NCBI GenBank assembly: GCA_910586445.1
Contig: CAJUHV010000013.1
Location: 1 to 63,680, forward strand
Length of the DNA: 63,680 bases
Direction: 5' to 3'
Source of the DNA: an uncultured Eubacterium sp.
GTDB taxonomy: Bacteria; Bacillota; Clostridia; Lachnospirales; Lachnospiraceae
Below, piece by piece: positions 7,359 to 17,116 of this stretch. Numbering within the stretch: the first letter of the stretch is position 1; each line of letters opens with the position of its first letter. A model generated the notes under the pieces. The model was not told the DNA's origin. It ran no database searches and saw only the letters and a program-made list of their open reading frames with translations. A program made the position numbers and the translations under genes.

Positions 7359-8411
7359 CAGCAGCCCTGCTCCAGATGGAAAGATGATCTTTAAGTCAAA
7401 GCCTTTTCCCCGCTCAGATGAAGCAGTGATCTGAAGGCCCAGATCTTTAGCCATTTCTTTCGCAAGGTATAGTCCCATTCCGGTTGCGTGCCTGCGCATG
7501 CTGCCGGTATCTCCCGTAAATCCTTTTTCAAAAATGTATGGCAGGTCGCAGAGGCGTACGCCGAGGCCCTGGTCACGGATATGCAGTATGTCCTCCTTGT
7601 CTGTCTGCTCCAGGGTAAAGCATAGGACAGGATCATGATTACTGTATTTTACTGCATTGCTGACAGCCTGTCCCAAAAGAAACAGCAGGCCTCTGCGGTC
7701 TGTGTAGACAGTACAGCCTGATGAAGGGTATTCGATCTGGAACTGCTTTTCTTCCAAAAGAGGCATATAATCTTCCAGTACTTCCTCAATGCATGAGCGG
7801 ATAGAAACCGGTTCGAACAGGTAATCTTTTCTGGAGCTTTTTAACCGGGCATAATAGAGCATATGGTTTGTAGATTCTTGTATGCGGCTTCTGATGATAT
7901 CCAGCCTGAGGCTGATCTGTTCGGGCAGCTCATCCCTGCGGTTGTCCAGGATCATGGTCAGCAGCGAGAGAGGGGCTTTTGTTTCATGTGCCCATGATTC
8001 TACATATTCCTCATAGTCAGACAGCTGCATCTGCGCCTGCTCGTATGCATTTATTTTTTCGCGCAGCGTGAAACCCAGCAGATGTATGTCATCTGCATAG
8101 GTTTCTCCGGCTGCCTTTACCAGCAGTTTTTCGCGGCATTCATCCGGCTGGTCTAAAAATGCTTTGTATGCCTGTATTCTTCTGGCATTCAGCCTGCCCA
8201 GCACATAGCACATGGTAGAGAATAGGAGAATGGATGTAAGCACAATAATGGATAAAAGTGAATAAAAGGCTTCTGCGTCTGCAAGCCATAAAAGCAGGGA
8301 TGAAAATCCGTCCATGCCGATCAGAAGCAGAAAGCATGGAGCGTACTGCCTGTAGATTTTTAAAACAGGTTTTATGGCAGGTTTAAAAGCAGGTCTTATA
8401 GCAGGTTTCAT
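7347..8411 (-). CDS. Sensor histidine kinase (BceS-like)
   Basis: A 354-residue kinase with two N-terminal membrane helices separated by only a few residues (intramembrane-sensing type), a phosphoacceptor H box ESWAHETKAPLSLL, an N box (GQAVSNAVKYS) and G boxes (DQGLGV, GMGLYLAKE). This is the BceS family that senses antimicrobial peptides through its partner ABC transporter rather than by itself. The first 18 residues are an odd Lys-Pro-Ala repeat (KPAIRPAFKPAIKPVLK). The last codons (LERV, stop) come from the end of the palindromic element, so the natural C-terminus may have been changed. It follows the response regulator by 63 bases in the same operon. Confidence 0.9.
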   Translation of the reverse strand: MKPAIRPAFKPAIKPVLKIYRQYAPCFLLLIGMDGFSSLLLWLADAEAFYSLLSIIVLTSILLFSTMCYVLGRLNARRIQAYKAFLDQPDECREKLLVKAAGETYADDIHLLGFTLREKINAYEQAQMQLSDYEEYVESWAHETKAPLSLLTMILDNRRDELPEQISLRLDIIRSRIQESTNHMLYYARLKSSRKDYLFEPVSIRSCIEEVLEDYMPLLEEKQFQIEYPSSGCTVYTDRRGLLFLLGQAVSNAVKYSNHDPVLCFTLEQTDKEDILHIRDQGLGVRLCDLPYIFEKGFTGDTGSMRRHATGMGLYLAKEMAKDLGLQITASSERGKGFDLKIIFPSGAGLLERV

Positions 8412-8474
8412 GGCAGATATCCTTTCTGTTTCTGTCCGATGGTTCAGCCTTCGACAACAGACTGGCAGGTATTT

Positions 8475-9137
8475 TTAAGATAACCGGTATCCAATGCCCC
8501 GGACCGGCACGATCTGCTGGCTCATTTCCAGCTGTGTCATCGTCTTTTTCAGACGTGTCAGGTTTACCTGCAGGGCATTTTCATCAATAAATTCGATCGT
8601 GCCCCACAGTGCAATGCACAGATCGGCTTTGGGTACCGTCTCTCCTGCGTGCATTAAAAATACTTCCAAAAGCCTGCCTTGATTTTTCGGCAGAATCACG
8701 GAGCGGTTGTGAATATACAGTGTATACGTCAGCTGGTCAAGCAGAAAATCAGCGCCCTCCAATAGGTGCGGGCGGCCCTCATAGCGTTTTAGGACATTAG
8801 CGGTACGTGCCAGCAGCCGTTCCCTGCGGCAGGGCTTGGTCAGGTATTCGTCAGCTCCCAGATCCAGAGCCTGCAGCTCGTCATGCAGCTGGTCGCGGGA
8901 AGTGAGTATAAGAACCGGTATGGCGCTTTTCTGTTTGATCTCCCGGCAGATTTGAAAGCCGCTTTTGCCTGGCAGGTTTATGTCGAGCAGTATAAGGTCA
9001 GGAGACAGGGACAGGAGTGTCTGCACCGTATCTGAAAAATCACTGATCAGGATCGTTTCATATCCGGCCCTTAGCAGCATTTCACCAAATTCTTCCCTCA
9101 TCCATTCATCATCTTCCACAATTGCTATTTTTTTCAA
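8475..9137 (-). CDS. Response regulator, OmpR/PhoB family (BceR-like)
   Basis: A 220-residue regulator with an N-terminal receiver domain (IVEDDEW acidic pair, phosphoacceptor Asp in LILLDINLPG, Lys in YLTKPC) and a C-terminal winged helix (VFLMHAGETVPKADLC, VNLTRLKKTM). The start codon is TTG, supported by GGGAGG at the right distance and by the family N-terminus MKKIAIVEDD. It is followed by its cognate kinase and preceded by the BceAB-type transporter, which it probably controls. Confidence 0.92.
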   Translation of the reverse strand: MKKIAIVEDDEWMREEFGEMLLRAGYETILISDFSDTVQTLLSLSPDLILLDINLPGKSGFQICREIKQKSAIPVLILTSRDQLHDELQALDLGADEYLTKPCRRERLLARTANVLKRYEGRPHLLEGADFLLDQLTYTLYIHNRSVILPKNQGRLLEVFLMHAGETVPKADLCIALWGTIEFIDENALQVNLTRLKKTMTQLEMSQQIVPVRGIGYRLS

Positions 9138-9161
9138 AACAGGGCCTCCCTTGATTTTTGT

Positions 9162-11255
9162 TTATTCATCACGGCTGGGCGTCATAAAGGTTAGCAGGTA
9201 CCTGCAGCTGGTTCGTTTTACCACTGCCATGTAAATATATTCGATTATGCACAGGGCCAGAATCATAACAGCCGATACGAGCAGCATTTCCGGGATATGT
9301 CCCTGTACGCGGCTGGGCAGCAGGCCGCCGAGCAGTGCACGTACGCCGAACAGGCTGCTCAGCGCTGCAGTGGCTGCGGGAATTCCAAAATACCAGTGTA
9401 CCTGTTTTTGGATAGACCTGCACAATAGTTCGTAGGTAGCGCCCAGATGTATGAGCGTCTGGTAACGGCTGTGCGCTTTTTGCTGGCTGATTAAGAACTG
9501 GACGCCGATGAAGGTATTGGCGATAATCAGAAAAATCACTGCCAGATAAAGTGTAATATAGCTGGCTGCGACGACATAAAACAGCTGCCGTCCCATATTC
9601 TGCAGGTAGCTCTCATAAGCTAAGCCGGTTTGATCCAGCTGAGCGTTTAGGTCTGAAATAGACTGCATAAGGCTTACAGACCCGGTATCCGTATTTAATA
9701 CGCCGTTTACATATACATTATAGTCTCCCTGTGTATAATATGCAAATGCTTTATCTGGCACGATCAGTGCAAAGGATAATGTAATCGAACGGTCTGTGAT
9801 CAGGTTTGTCGTCTGTACGTCCTGCGTAAGACGGAAACTGTCATTGTCTAAAAGTATTTCTGGATGGCTTTTAAGCACCTGATTCATCAAACGGATACAT
9901 TCCGGGTTTCCGGAGTGGTCCATATAAACCGCAGCTTCGTTAGAAGCAAGCCTGAGCCTGGGTGCGCCTGCGGCCGAAAGCAGCTCGTTGTAGCTGCTTA
10001 AAGCAATCAGGTACGGGTAATAGCCGGACAGATTATTTAAAAGGATATCTCTGGCCTCTTTTTGGTCCGACTGTGAGATCAAAGAGAGGACGGCATCCAT
10101 CTGGAGTGATGTGTCCATGCTGTCACCGGCGGTGCGTATGTGCCCTGTCTTCATCTCAAATAAATGTGAAAATTCTGCTTCCAGATGATGTGCGCGCAGG
10201 CTGTCGGTGACAAGATCAATCAGCGGATCTGGTGTAAGATCTGTTTCGTCTTGTTCTAATTCCAATGCACGGGTATCTGAAAAGGTGTAATCCAGAACAT
10301 GCTCCTGTGATGAGCCGTAATAATGTGCAATCGCGGTTCCTGCGCCAAAGCAGCACAATGCTGCCAGAATCAGCATAGAGCTGACGGCAAGGGAGCCGGA
10401 GCGGTGGATTACCGTTTCCTGCAGCTGCCGGAAGTTGAATACCCGAAGCCTCCTGTCTTTTTTGGCATGTGAGGCAGCGATTCCGGCAGGAAAGCGCAGG
10501 CCGAAAAAGAATAATATGGTTCCGAAAAATCCCAGTACGAGTGTCAGCGCCATCTGCCTAAGCTGGTACCAGGACATGCCGATGATCGCCATCCGGTAGG
10601 CGTCCGCCAGACATACTACGCTGATCAGCAGCGCGCAGGCATAAACAAACGCCGGGTATTGTTTTTTTGTACCGTCAGGCGTCTCTGTCAGCAGGGAGCC
10701 GATTTCCTGACGGGCAATTTTTCCGGTTAAAATCAGGAATGCAGCCAGCTTGATCAATATAAATCCTACAATTGTCCATAAAGCGGCCCGCAGGGAAAAC
10801 GTAAACTGATGCCCGATAATGCCGAGCCCTACAAATTTAGCTGTGATCAGGCTGATCAGTTCAGACAGCAGGACGGCAGAAGGCAGGCCGATGATCAGTG
10901 CCAGAATGCTGCCCTGGATATCTTCTGCCAGCAGCATGGCAAACAGCTGCGTGCGGCGCATTCCCATCATCAGGCAGACGCCGAATTCATGCCTGCGCCG
11001 TTCCAGCTGAAATCTTCCGGCATAATATATGAGGAAAAATAAAATAATCAGTGTGAGGCCGTAAAATGCCGGGATTAAGGACAGCAGCCTGTCTACGGCA
11101 TCGCTTTCCATCTTTGCAAGGAACAGCATGACATCCTGGTGCGGCAGTGCTAGAATAATATAAAATGCGATAATTGAGATCAGCAGCGACGCGAAGAATA
11201 AACCGTTTTCCTTACGGCTGCGCCTGCTGTTGCGCTTTATTAATTGAATGAACAT
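9162..11255 (-). CDS. ABC transporter permease, FtsX family (BceB-like)
   Basis: A 697-residue permease with an N-terminal membrane block, the motif ERRRHEFGVCLMMGMRRTQL typical of FtsX/MacB permeases, and a large extracytoplasmic domain of roughly 220 residues between the seventh and eighth helices. That domain is the hallmark of BceB/VraG peptide-detoxification transporters. I place the start at 11255 (MFIQLIKRNSRRSRKENG) because GGAGG lies eight bases upstream; an upstream in-frame ATG at 11276 overlaps that site. It works with the ATPase encoded next door to remove peptide antibiotics from their targets and to signal to the kinase. Confidence 0.92.
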   Translation of the reverse strand: MFIQLIKRNSRRSRKENGLFFASLLISIIAFYIILALPHQDVMLFLAKMESDAVDRLLSLIPAFYGLTLIILFFLIYYAGRFQLERRRHEFGVCLMMGMRRTQLFAMLLAEDIQGSILALIIGLPSAVLLSELISLITAKFVGLGIIGHQFTFSLRAALWTIVGFILIKLAAFLILTGKIARQEIGSLLTETPDGTKKQYPAFVYACALLISVVCLADAYRMAIIGMSWYQLRQMALTLVLGFFGTILFFFGLRFPAGIAASHAKKDRRLRVFNFRQLQETVIHRSGSLAVSSMLILAALCCFGAGTAIAHYYGSSQEHVLDYTFSDTRALELEQDETDLTPDPLIDLVTDSLRAHHLEAEFSHLFEMKTGHIRTAGDSMDTSLQMDAVLSLISQSDQKEARDILLNNLSGYYPYLIALSSYNELLSAAGAPRLRLASNEAAVYMDHSGNPECIRLMNQVLKSHPEILLDNDSFRLTQDVQTTNLITDRSITLSFALIVPDKAFAYYTQGDYNVYVNGVLNTDTGSVSLMQSISDLNAQLDQTGLAYESYLQNMGRQLFYVVAASYITLYLAVIFLIIANTFIGVQFLISQQKAHSRYQTLIHLGATYELLCRSIQKQVHWYFGIPAATAALSSLFGVRALLGGLLPSRVQGHIPEMLLVSAVMILALCIIEYIYMAVVKRTSCRYLLTFMTPSRDE

Positions 11256-11329
11256 TTCATATACCTCCGGTTTCAATTAAATAACGAATGAATGCTTCTG
11301 CGGGCTTACAGTATCAAAAAACGCAGTTT

Positions 11330-12082
11330 TTACAGCAGCTGCGCCATGACTTTTAGAATCCGCTCATAAAAAGACTGCTGGGATTCTTCAGGCAGGTCTT
11401 TGCGCAGCTCATGAAAGATTACGCCGTCCTTGATAAACAGGATTCTTCTGCAGTAGCTCGCTGCATTGGAATCGTGAGTCACCATTAAAATTGAGGCATG
11501 TGCATTTTCGTTCAGCCCGCTTAATTTTTCCATCAGGGCTTTTGCGTTTTTGGAGTCCAGCGCGCCTGTCGGTTCGTCCGCAAGGATAATTTTTGGATTT
11601 AAAATCAGCGCCCGTGCAGCCGCTATGCGCTGTTTTTGTCCGCCGGACATCTGCGAAGGAAACTTATCGAGTACATCTGTAATTTCCAGATAGGAGGAAA
11701 GCTGTGCCAGACGCGCTGCGCTTTCATTTTGCGGTACATTATGGAGAGAAAGCGGCAGCAGGATATTTTCACGTCCGGTCAGGTTATCCAGCAGCTCAAA
11801 ATTTTGAAATAAATATCCGATCTCACACCCGCGGTATTCTGCCAGCTGCACGCCGTGCAGCGACTCGAGCTGTGTGCCTTTGAGCAGGATTTTTCCACTG
11901 TCTGGCTGGATTACGGTAGCGATGCAGTTTAACAGCGTAGATTTGCCGGAGCCGCTGCTGCCCATAATGCCCAAAAACTCGCCGGGCATTACCTGGAATG
12001 TGATGCCGTCCAGTGCGGTGGTCTTGTTCGGCTGTCTGCCATAATATTTTTTCAGGGCTTCTATTTTTAGAATAGGTTCCAT
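11330..12082 (-). CDS. ABC transporter ATP-binding protein (BceA-like)
   Basis: A 250-residue ATPase with Walker A GIMGSSGSGKST, signature MSGGQKQR and Walker B IILADEPTGALD, characteristic of the MacB/BceA group that pairs with FtsX-type permeases. It is the first gene of a four-gene minus-strand operon (ATPase, permease, response regulator, kinase). AGGAGG precedes the ATG. The operon is divergent from the topoisomerase genes, and the promoter for this side is not obvious. Confidence 0.93.
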   Translation of the reverse strand: MEPILKIEALKKYYGRQPNKTTALDGITFQVMPGEFLGIMGSSGSGKSTLLNCIATVIQPDSGKILLKGTQLESLHGVQLAEYRGCEIGYLFQNFELLDNLTGRENILLPLSLHNVPQNESAARLAQLSSYLEITDVLDKFPSQMSGGQKQRIAAARALILNPKIILADEPTGALDSKNAKALMEKLSGLNENAHASILMVTHDSNAASYCRRILFIKDGVIFHELRKDLPEESQQSFYERILKVMAQLL

Positions 12083-12213
12083 TATGAATTCCTCCTTTAG
12101 TTGTTCTTTTATTTGTTCCTTATATTTGCTGAATTTATCGTATCACAAAGAGCAGCAGAAAAAAACTTACAGTGAATGAAAGTATTTTATCGAACAAACG
12201 TTTGAAAAAATTC

Positions 12214-12243
12214 TTTACACTTTTCAGAATTTTGTGATATACT
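12214..12243 (+). promoter_or_regulatory. Promoter of the topoisomerase operon
   Basis: TTTACA (12214-12219), an 18-base spacer and an extended -10 TGATATACT (TATACT 12238-12243). Transcription would begin close to a half copy of the palindromic element. Confidence 0.7.
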
Positions 12244-12244
12244 A

Positions 12245-12260
12245 GAGCGTGTTTGAAAAA
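12245..12260. repeat. Solo end of the palindromic element
   Basis: GAGCGTGTTTGAAAAA preceded by CTA, as in the full copy, but without the rest of the element. It lies just behind the -10 box and would form the 5' end of the parE-like transcript. Confidence 0.55.
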
Positions 12261-12317
12261 TAAAAATTTTTCTGACATATGTAACTTAAATTGGAAACAA
12301 CAAAGGGGTATGAAACA

Positions 12318-14240
12318 ATGGCAGGAAATGAAGTATACAATGAGGGCAGCATATCGATCCTGGAAGGGCTTGAGGCTGTCCGTAAAAGACCAGGAATGTA
12401 CATCGGCAGTGTTTCCAGAAAGGGACTGAACCATTTAATATACGAGATTGTGGACAATTCGGTAGACGAGCATCTGGCAGGAGCATGTGATACGATCCGG
12501 GTGACGCTGGAGGCGGACGGCTCGTGCACGGTAGAGGATAACGGGCGCGGGATTCCGGTCGGCATGCACCAAAAGGGCATACCGGCAGCGCGTGTCGTAT
12601 TTTCTACGCTGCATGCAGGCGGGAAGTTTGACAGCTCGGTCTATAAGACAAGCGGAGGGCTGCACGGTGTAGGATCTTCGGTTGTCAACGCATTGTCTAC
12701 CTATCTGGATGTGGAGATCAGCAGGGAAGGATACATTCATCATGACCGTTATGAACGCGGAAATCCGGTTATAAAGCTGGAGGGCGGGCTGCTGCCGAAG
12801 CTGGGCAGGACAAAACATACCGGCACGAAAATCAATTTTCTGCCTGATCCTCAGATTTTTGAAAAAACTCGTTTTAAAGAAGATGAGGTCAAAAGCAGGC
12901 TTCATGAGACTGCGTACTTAAATCCCGCGCTTACGATTATTTATGAGGATAAGAGAGGCGAAGAGACCGAGCAGGTGGAATTTCACGAGCCGGACGGGAT
13001 TATCGGGTTTGTAAAGGATTTAAACCACAACAATGAGACAATCCACGATGTCGTGTATTTTAAAGGAGAGACTGACGGCATTACGGTTGAGGCGGCATTT
13101 CAGTATACGAATGAATTTCATGAAAATATAATGGGTTTTTGCAACAATATTTACAATGCTGAGGGCGGCACGCATATTACAGGCTTTAAGACGATTTTTA
13201 CATCGGTAATGAACCAGTATGCCAGGGAGCTTGGGATTTTAAAGGAAAAGGATACGAATTTTACCGGAGCCGATGTGCGGAATGGAATGACGGCGGTAAT
13301 ATCGATCAAGCATCCAGATCCGCGTTTTGAAGGCCAGACAAAGACAAAGCTCGACAATCAGGATGCCTCGCGTGCCGTTACAAAGGTTGCAAATGAAGAG
13401 ATACAGCTATATTTTGATAAAAATTTAGAATCGTTAAAAGCAGTGTTAAGCTGCGCGGAAAAAGCAGCAAAAATACGAAAGGCAGAAGAAAAGGCAAAGA
13501 CAAACCTGTTAGCAAAGCAGAAATTTTCTTTTGATTCCAACGGAAAGCTCGCAAACTGTGAATCAAGAGAAGCAGAAAAATGCGAGATTTTCATTGTCGA
13601 AGGAGATTCTGCGGGAGGCTCTGCAAAGATGGCAAGAAACCGCATGTATCAGGCAATTATGCCGATCCGCGGCAAAATTTTAAATGTGGAAAAGGCAAGC
13701 ATAGACAAGGTGCTGGCAAATGCCGAGATCAAGACAATGATCAATGCATTCGGCTGCGGATTTTCCGAAGGCTATGGAAATGATTTTGATATTACAAAGC
13801 TGAGGTATGACAAAATTATTATTATGGCAGATGCCGATGTGGACGGTGCGCATATTTCTACGCTGCTTCTGACACTTTTTTACAGGTTTATGCCGGAGCT
13901 GATTTTTGAGGGACATGTCTATATCGCCATGCCTCCACTGTATAAGGCCATGCCGGCCAAGGGGCAGGAAGAATATCTCTATGATGATAAGGCGCTGAAA
14001 GACTACCGTAAAAGGCACAAAGGCTCATTTACCCTGCAGAGGTATAAGGGGCTGGGTGAGATGGACGCGGACCAGCTCTGGGAGACAACACTGAACCCGG
14101 ATACGAGGATGCTGAAAAAAGTAGAGATTGAAGACGGGCGCATGGCTTCGGATGTAACAGAAATGCTGATGGGCAACGATGTGCCGCCGAGACGTGCATT
14201 TATTTATGAGCATGCAGAGGATGCCCGGCTGGATATCTGA
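12318..14240 (+). CDS. parE: Type II topoisomerase subunit B (ParE/GyrB family)
   Basis: A 640-residue ATPase subunit. The GHKL domain has DNSVDEHLAG, EDNGRGIPV and GGLHGVGSSVVNA; the TOPRIM domain has EGDSAGGSA and DADVDGAHI; the C-terminal RYKGLGEMDADQLWETT is typical. An upstream TTG at 12291 is open in frame, but the ATG at 12318 (MAGNEVYNEGSI) has AAAGGGG about ten bases upstream. It is followed by the matching A subunit. The pair could be topoisomerase IV or a second gyrase; I prefer topoisomerase IV because the A subunit lacks an obvious gyrase box. Such enzymes decatenate chromosomes and are fluoroquinolone targets. Confidence 0.88.
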   Translation: MAGNEVYNEGSISILEGLEAVRKRPGMYIGSVSRKGLNHLIYEIVDNSVDEHLAGACDTIRVTLEADGSCTVEDNGRGIPVGMHQKGIPAARVVFSTLHAGGKFDSSVYKTSGGLHGVGSSVVNALSTYLDVEISREGYIHHDRYERGNPVIKLEGGLLPKLGRTKHTGTKINFLPDPQIFEKTRFKEDEVKSRLHETAYLNPALTIIYEDKRGEETEQVEFHEPDGIIGFVKDLNHNNETIHDVVYFKGETDGITVEAAFQYTNEFHENIMGFCNNIYNAEGGTHITGFKTIFTSVMNQYARELGILKEKDTNFTGADVRNGMTAVISIKHPDPRFEGQTKTKLDNQDASRAVTKVANEEIQLYFDKNLESLKAVLSCAEKAAKIRKAEEKAKTNLLAKQKFSFDSNGKLANCESREAEKCEIFIVEGDSAGGSAKMARNRMYQAIMPIRGKILNVEKASIDKVLANAEIKTMINAFGCGFSEGYGNDFDITKLRYDKIIIMADADVDGAHISTLLLTLFYRFMPELIFEGHVYIAMPPLYKAMPAKGQEEYLYDDKALKDYRKRHKGSFTLQRYKGLGEMDADQLWETTLNPDTRMLKKVEIEDGRMASDVTEMLMGNDVPPRRAFIYEHAEDARLDI

Positions 14241-14336
14241 CGTTGCAGGCAGTTCTTTATAAAAAGGCTGAGAATCAGCAGAAATATTGTTATTATTGTA
14301 ATTTGAATAAAATGTATGAAGTGAGAGGGCATCCAT

Positions 14337-16586
14337 ATGGAGACAGAAGACCGACTGGTTCGTACCGAATATTCGGATATTATGCAGAAATCCTATATTG
14401 ATTATGCGATGAGCGTGATTATAGCGAGAGCGCTGCCGGATGTGCGTGACGGGTTAAAGCCGGTGCAGCGCAGGACGCTGTATGATATGTACGAGCTCGG
14501 CATACGCTACGACAGGCCGTACCGTAAATGTGCGCGTATTGTCGGTGATACAATGGGTAAATACCACCCGCATGGGGACAGCTCTATTTATGAAGCGCTG
14601 GTCGTTATGGCACAGGACTTTAAAAAAGGGCTGCCGCTTGTGGACGGCCATGGAAATTTCGGCTCGATCGAAGGGGATGGAGCTGCCGCAATGCGTTATA
14701 CGGAGGCGCGTCTGGAAAAAATTACGCAGGAGGCATACCTGGCTGATCTGGATAAGGATGTCGTAGATTTTGTCCCGAATTTTGACGAGACTGAAAAAGA
14801 GCCGCAGGTGCTGCCGGTAAAAGTGCCGAATATACTGATCAACGGGGCAGAAGGCATTGCAGTAGGCATGGCAACAAGCATTCCGCCGCACAATTTTGGA
14901 GAAGTCATAGACGGCGTGATTGCATATATGAAAAATCCAGACATGAATACGGCGCAGATGATGGAATATGTCAAAGGCCCGGATTTTCCGACCGGAGGCA
15001 TTGTGATCAACCAAAGTGAGCTTCTGTCGATTTATGCGACCGGCACAGGAAAGATCAAAATCCGCGGCAGCGTAGAGGTCGAAAAGGGCAGAGGCGGCAG
15101 AGACCGGCTGATCATTACAGAGATTCCGTATACGATGATCGGTGCGAATATAGGCAAATTTTTAAATGATGTCTGTGCGCTGGTTGAGACAAAAAAGACG
15201 AGTGACATTGTAGATATATCCAACCAGTCATCCAAAGAAGGCATACGCATTGTGCTGGAGTTAAGGCGCGGTGCAGACGTAGACAATCTATGCGGGCTTT
15301 TGTATAAGAAGACAAAGCTGGAGGATACGTTCGGCGTCAATATGCTGTCGGTAGCAGACGGCAGGCCGGAGACGATGGGCATTATACCTATGATCCGCCA
15401 CCATGTAGAGTTTCAATACGAACTGGCTACAAGGAAATACAGTACGCTTCTGGCAAAGGAGCAGGAAAAGAAAGAGGTGCAGGAGGGACTGATCAAGGCA
15501 TGTGATGTCATCGACCTGATTATTGAAATCCTGCGCGGCAGCAAAAATATAAAAGAAGCGAAAAACTGTCTCGTGAACGGCGTGACAGGAAAAATCCGGT
15601 TCCGAAGCGAGGCTTCAAGGGAGCAGGCCGCACAGCTGCGGTTTACGGAGCGTCAGGCGACGGCGATACTTGAGATGCGCCTTTACCGCCTGATCGGACT
15701 TGAAATCGAGGCACTGTTAAAAGATCATGAAGAGACGCTGAAAAAAATAGCATTGTATGAGGATATTCTGGCAAACAGGGCATCGATGTCAAAAGTAATT
15801 ATAAAAGAGCTGAAAGCGTTTAAAAAAGAATACGCAAGGCCGAGGCGCACAAAGATCGACAATGTGGCCGAGGCCGTCTATGTGGAAAAAAAGATAGAAG
15901 AAAAAGAAGTAGCCGTGCTGATCGACCGCTTCGGGTATGCCAGATCAATGGACGTGGCAGTCTATGAGCGCAACAAGGAGGCGGCGGATACAGAGAGCAG
16001 GTATCAGTTTGTCTGCAGAAATACGGACAGGATCTGTATTTTTACAAACAAGGGGCAGCTGCATATGATGAAAGTCATGGATCTGCCGTTTGGGCGGTTT
16101 CGGGACAAAGGCCAGCCGATTGACAATGTCAGCAATTATGACAGCAGCCAGGAAACATGCCTGTTTTTATCTGTGCTGGGCAGTATTACAGATAAGAAGC
16201 TGCTGTTCGGCACAGCCTCGGGCATGCTCAAGCAGGTAGCAGGCAGTGAGTTTGACGTATCAAAGCGTACAACGGCCTCTACCAAGCTGTCTGACGGGGA
16301 TGAGGTGATTTTTATACAGGAGCTGCCGCCGGAGCTGTCGGGCGAGACGCTTGTAATGCAGTCAGAGCAGGGCATGTTCCTGCGTATTGAGGCGTCCGCG
16401 GTACCAGAAAAGAAGAAATCAGCCATCGGCGTGCGGGGAATCCGCCTTTCAGAGCAGGACCGGCTGACACATATGTACCTGCTGTCAGCGGATGATCCTG
16501 TTAAGACGGCACAGTATGAGCCTGCAGAAGTCGTATTAAACCGCCTGCGTATAGGCACCAGGGATACAAAAGGCGTCAGGCGCTGA
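14337..16586 (+). CDS. parC: Type II topoisomerase subunit A (ParC/GyrA family)
   Basis: A 749-residue breakage-reunion subunit with the conserved start RTEYSDIMQKSYIDYAMSVI, the quinolone-resistance region GDTMGKYHPHGDSSIYEALV (wild-type-like Ser and acidic Glu), and the catalytic Tyr in AAAMRYTEARLEKI. The C-terminal domain has beta-propeller-type blades but no QRRGG[RK]G gyrase box that I can find, which favours ParC over GyrA. It follows the B subunit by 96 bases with GAGAGGG as ribosome-binding site. A 33-base piece of this gene recurs downstream of dut (see 17117). Confidence 0.88.
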   Translation: METEDRLVRTEYSDIMQKSYIDYAMSVIIARALPDVRDGLKPVQRRTLYDMYELGIRYDRPYRKCARIVGDTMGKYHPHGDSSIYEALVVMAQDFKKGLPLVDGHGNFGSIEGDGAAAMRYTEARLEKITQEAYLADLDKDVVDFVPNFDETEKEPQVLPVKVPNILINGAEGIAVGMATSIPPHNFGEVIDGVIAYMKNPDMNTAQMMEYVKGPDFPTGGIVINQSELLSIYATGTGKIKIRGSVEVEKGRGGRDRLIITEIPYTMIGANIGKFLNDVCALVETKKTSDIVDISNQSSKEGIRIVLELRRGADVDNLCGLLYKKTKLEDTFGVNMLSVADGRPETMGIIPMIRHHVEFQYELATRKYSTLLAKEQEKKEVQEGLIKACDVIDLIIEILRGSKNIKEAKNCLVNGVTGKIRFRSEASREQAAQLRFTERQATAILEMRLYRLIGLEIEALLKDHEETLKKIALYEDILANRASMSKVIIKELKAFKKEYARPRRTKIDNVAEAVYVEKKIEEKEVAVLIDRFGYARSMDVAVYERNKEAADTESRYQFVCRNTDRICIFTNKGQLHMMKVMDLPFGRFRDKGQPIDNVSNYDSSQETCLFLSVLGSITDKKLLFGTASGMLKQVAGSEFDVSKRTTASTKLSDGDEVIFIQELPPELSGETLVMQSEQGMFLRIEASAVPEKKKSAIGVRGIRLSEQDRLTHMYLLSADDPVKTAQYEPAEVVLNRLRIGTRDTKGVRR

Positions 16587-16619
16587 TCAGATCACAAAAC
16601 AGGAAAAGGAAAGCAATGC

Positions 16620-17063
16620 ATGATGGAACAGTTAACACTGAAAATAAAATACCATTCAGACCAGATAGAAAAATTAACTTATATTGCAGGAAAGAGCGAC
16701 TGGATTGACCTGCGCAGCGCACAGGAGGCTGATTTGAAAAAGGGGGAATTCCGCTTGATCAGTCTCGGCGTCTCGATCCAGCTGCCGGCGGGGTATGAGG
16801 CAGTCGTCGTGCCGAGAAGCTCGGCCTATAAAAATTTTGGCATTATACAGACAAACAGCATGGGCGTAATTGATGAGAAATACTGCGGGGACAATGACGT
16901 ATGGATGATGCCGGTGCTTGCGGTACGCGATACGCATATCAGCATCAACGACAGAATCTGCCAGTTCCGCATACAAAAGCACCAGCCGCAGATTGCGTTC
17001 GTAGAGACAGACGAGCTGGGCAATGAAGACCGCGGAGGATTCGGCAGCACGGGCATGCAGTAG
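16620..17063 (+). CDS. dut: dUTP diphosphatase
   Basis: A 147-residue trimeric-type dUTPase hydrolysing dUTP to dUMP and pyrophosphate. All five motifs are seen: IDLRSA (I), VPRSSAYKNFG (II), MGVIDEKYCGDNDVW (III, catalytic Asp), ICQFRIQKHQP (IV) and the C-terminal RGGFGSTG (V). Two adjacent ATGs at 16620 and 16623 are possible; AAAGGA at 16605-16610 suits the first. It sits 33 bases behind the topoisomerase A gene and may be cotranscribed. Confidence 0.95.
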   Translation: MMEQLTLKIKYHSDQIEKLTYIAGKSDWIDLRSAQEADLKKGEFRLISLGVSIQLPAGYEAVVVPRSSAYKNFGIIQTNSMGVIDEKYCGDNDVWMMPVLAVRDTHISINDRICQFRIQKHQPQIAFVETDELGNEDRGGFGSTGMQ

Positions 17064-17116
17064 CATAGAATCCGGATTCAAACATTCGAAAGGCCGCCCG
17101 GTTAAGGAAACTGCAG

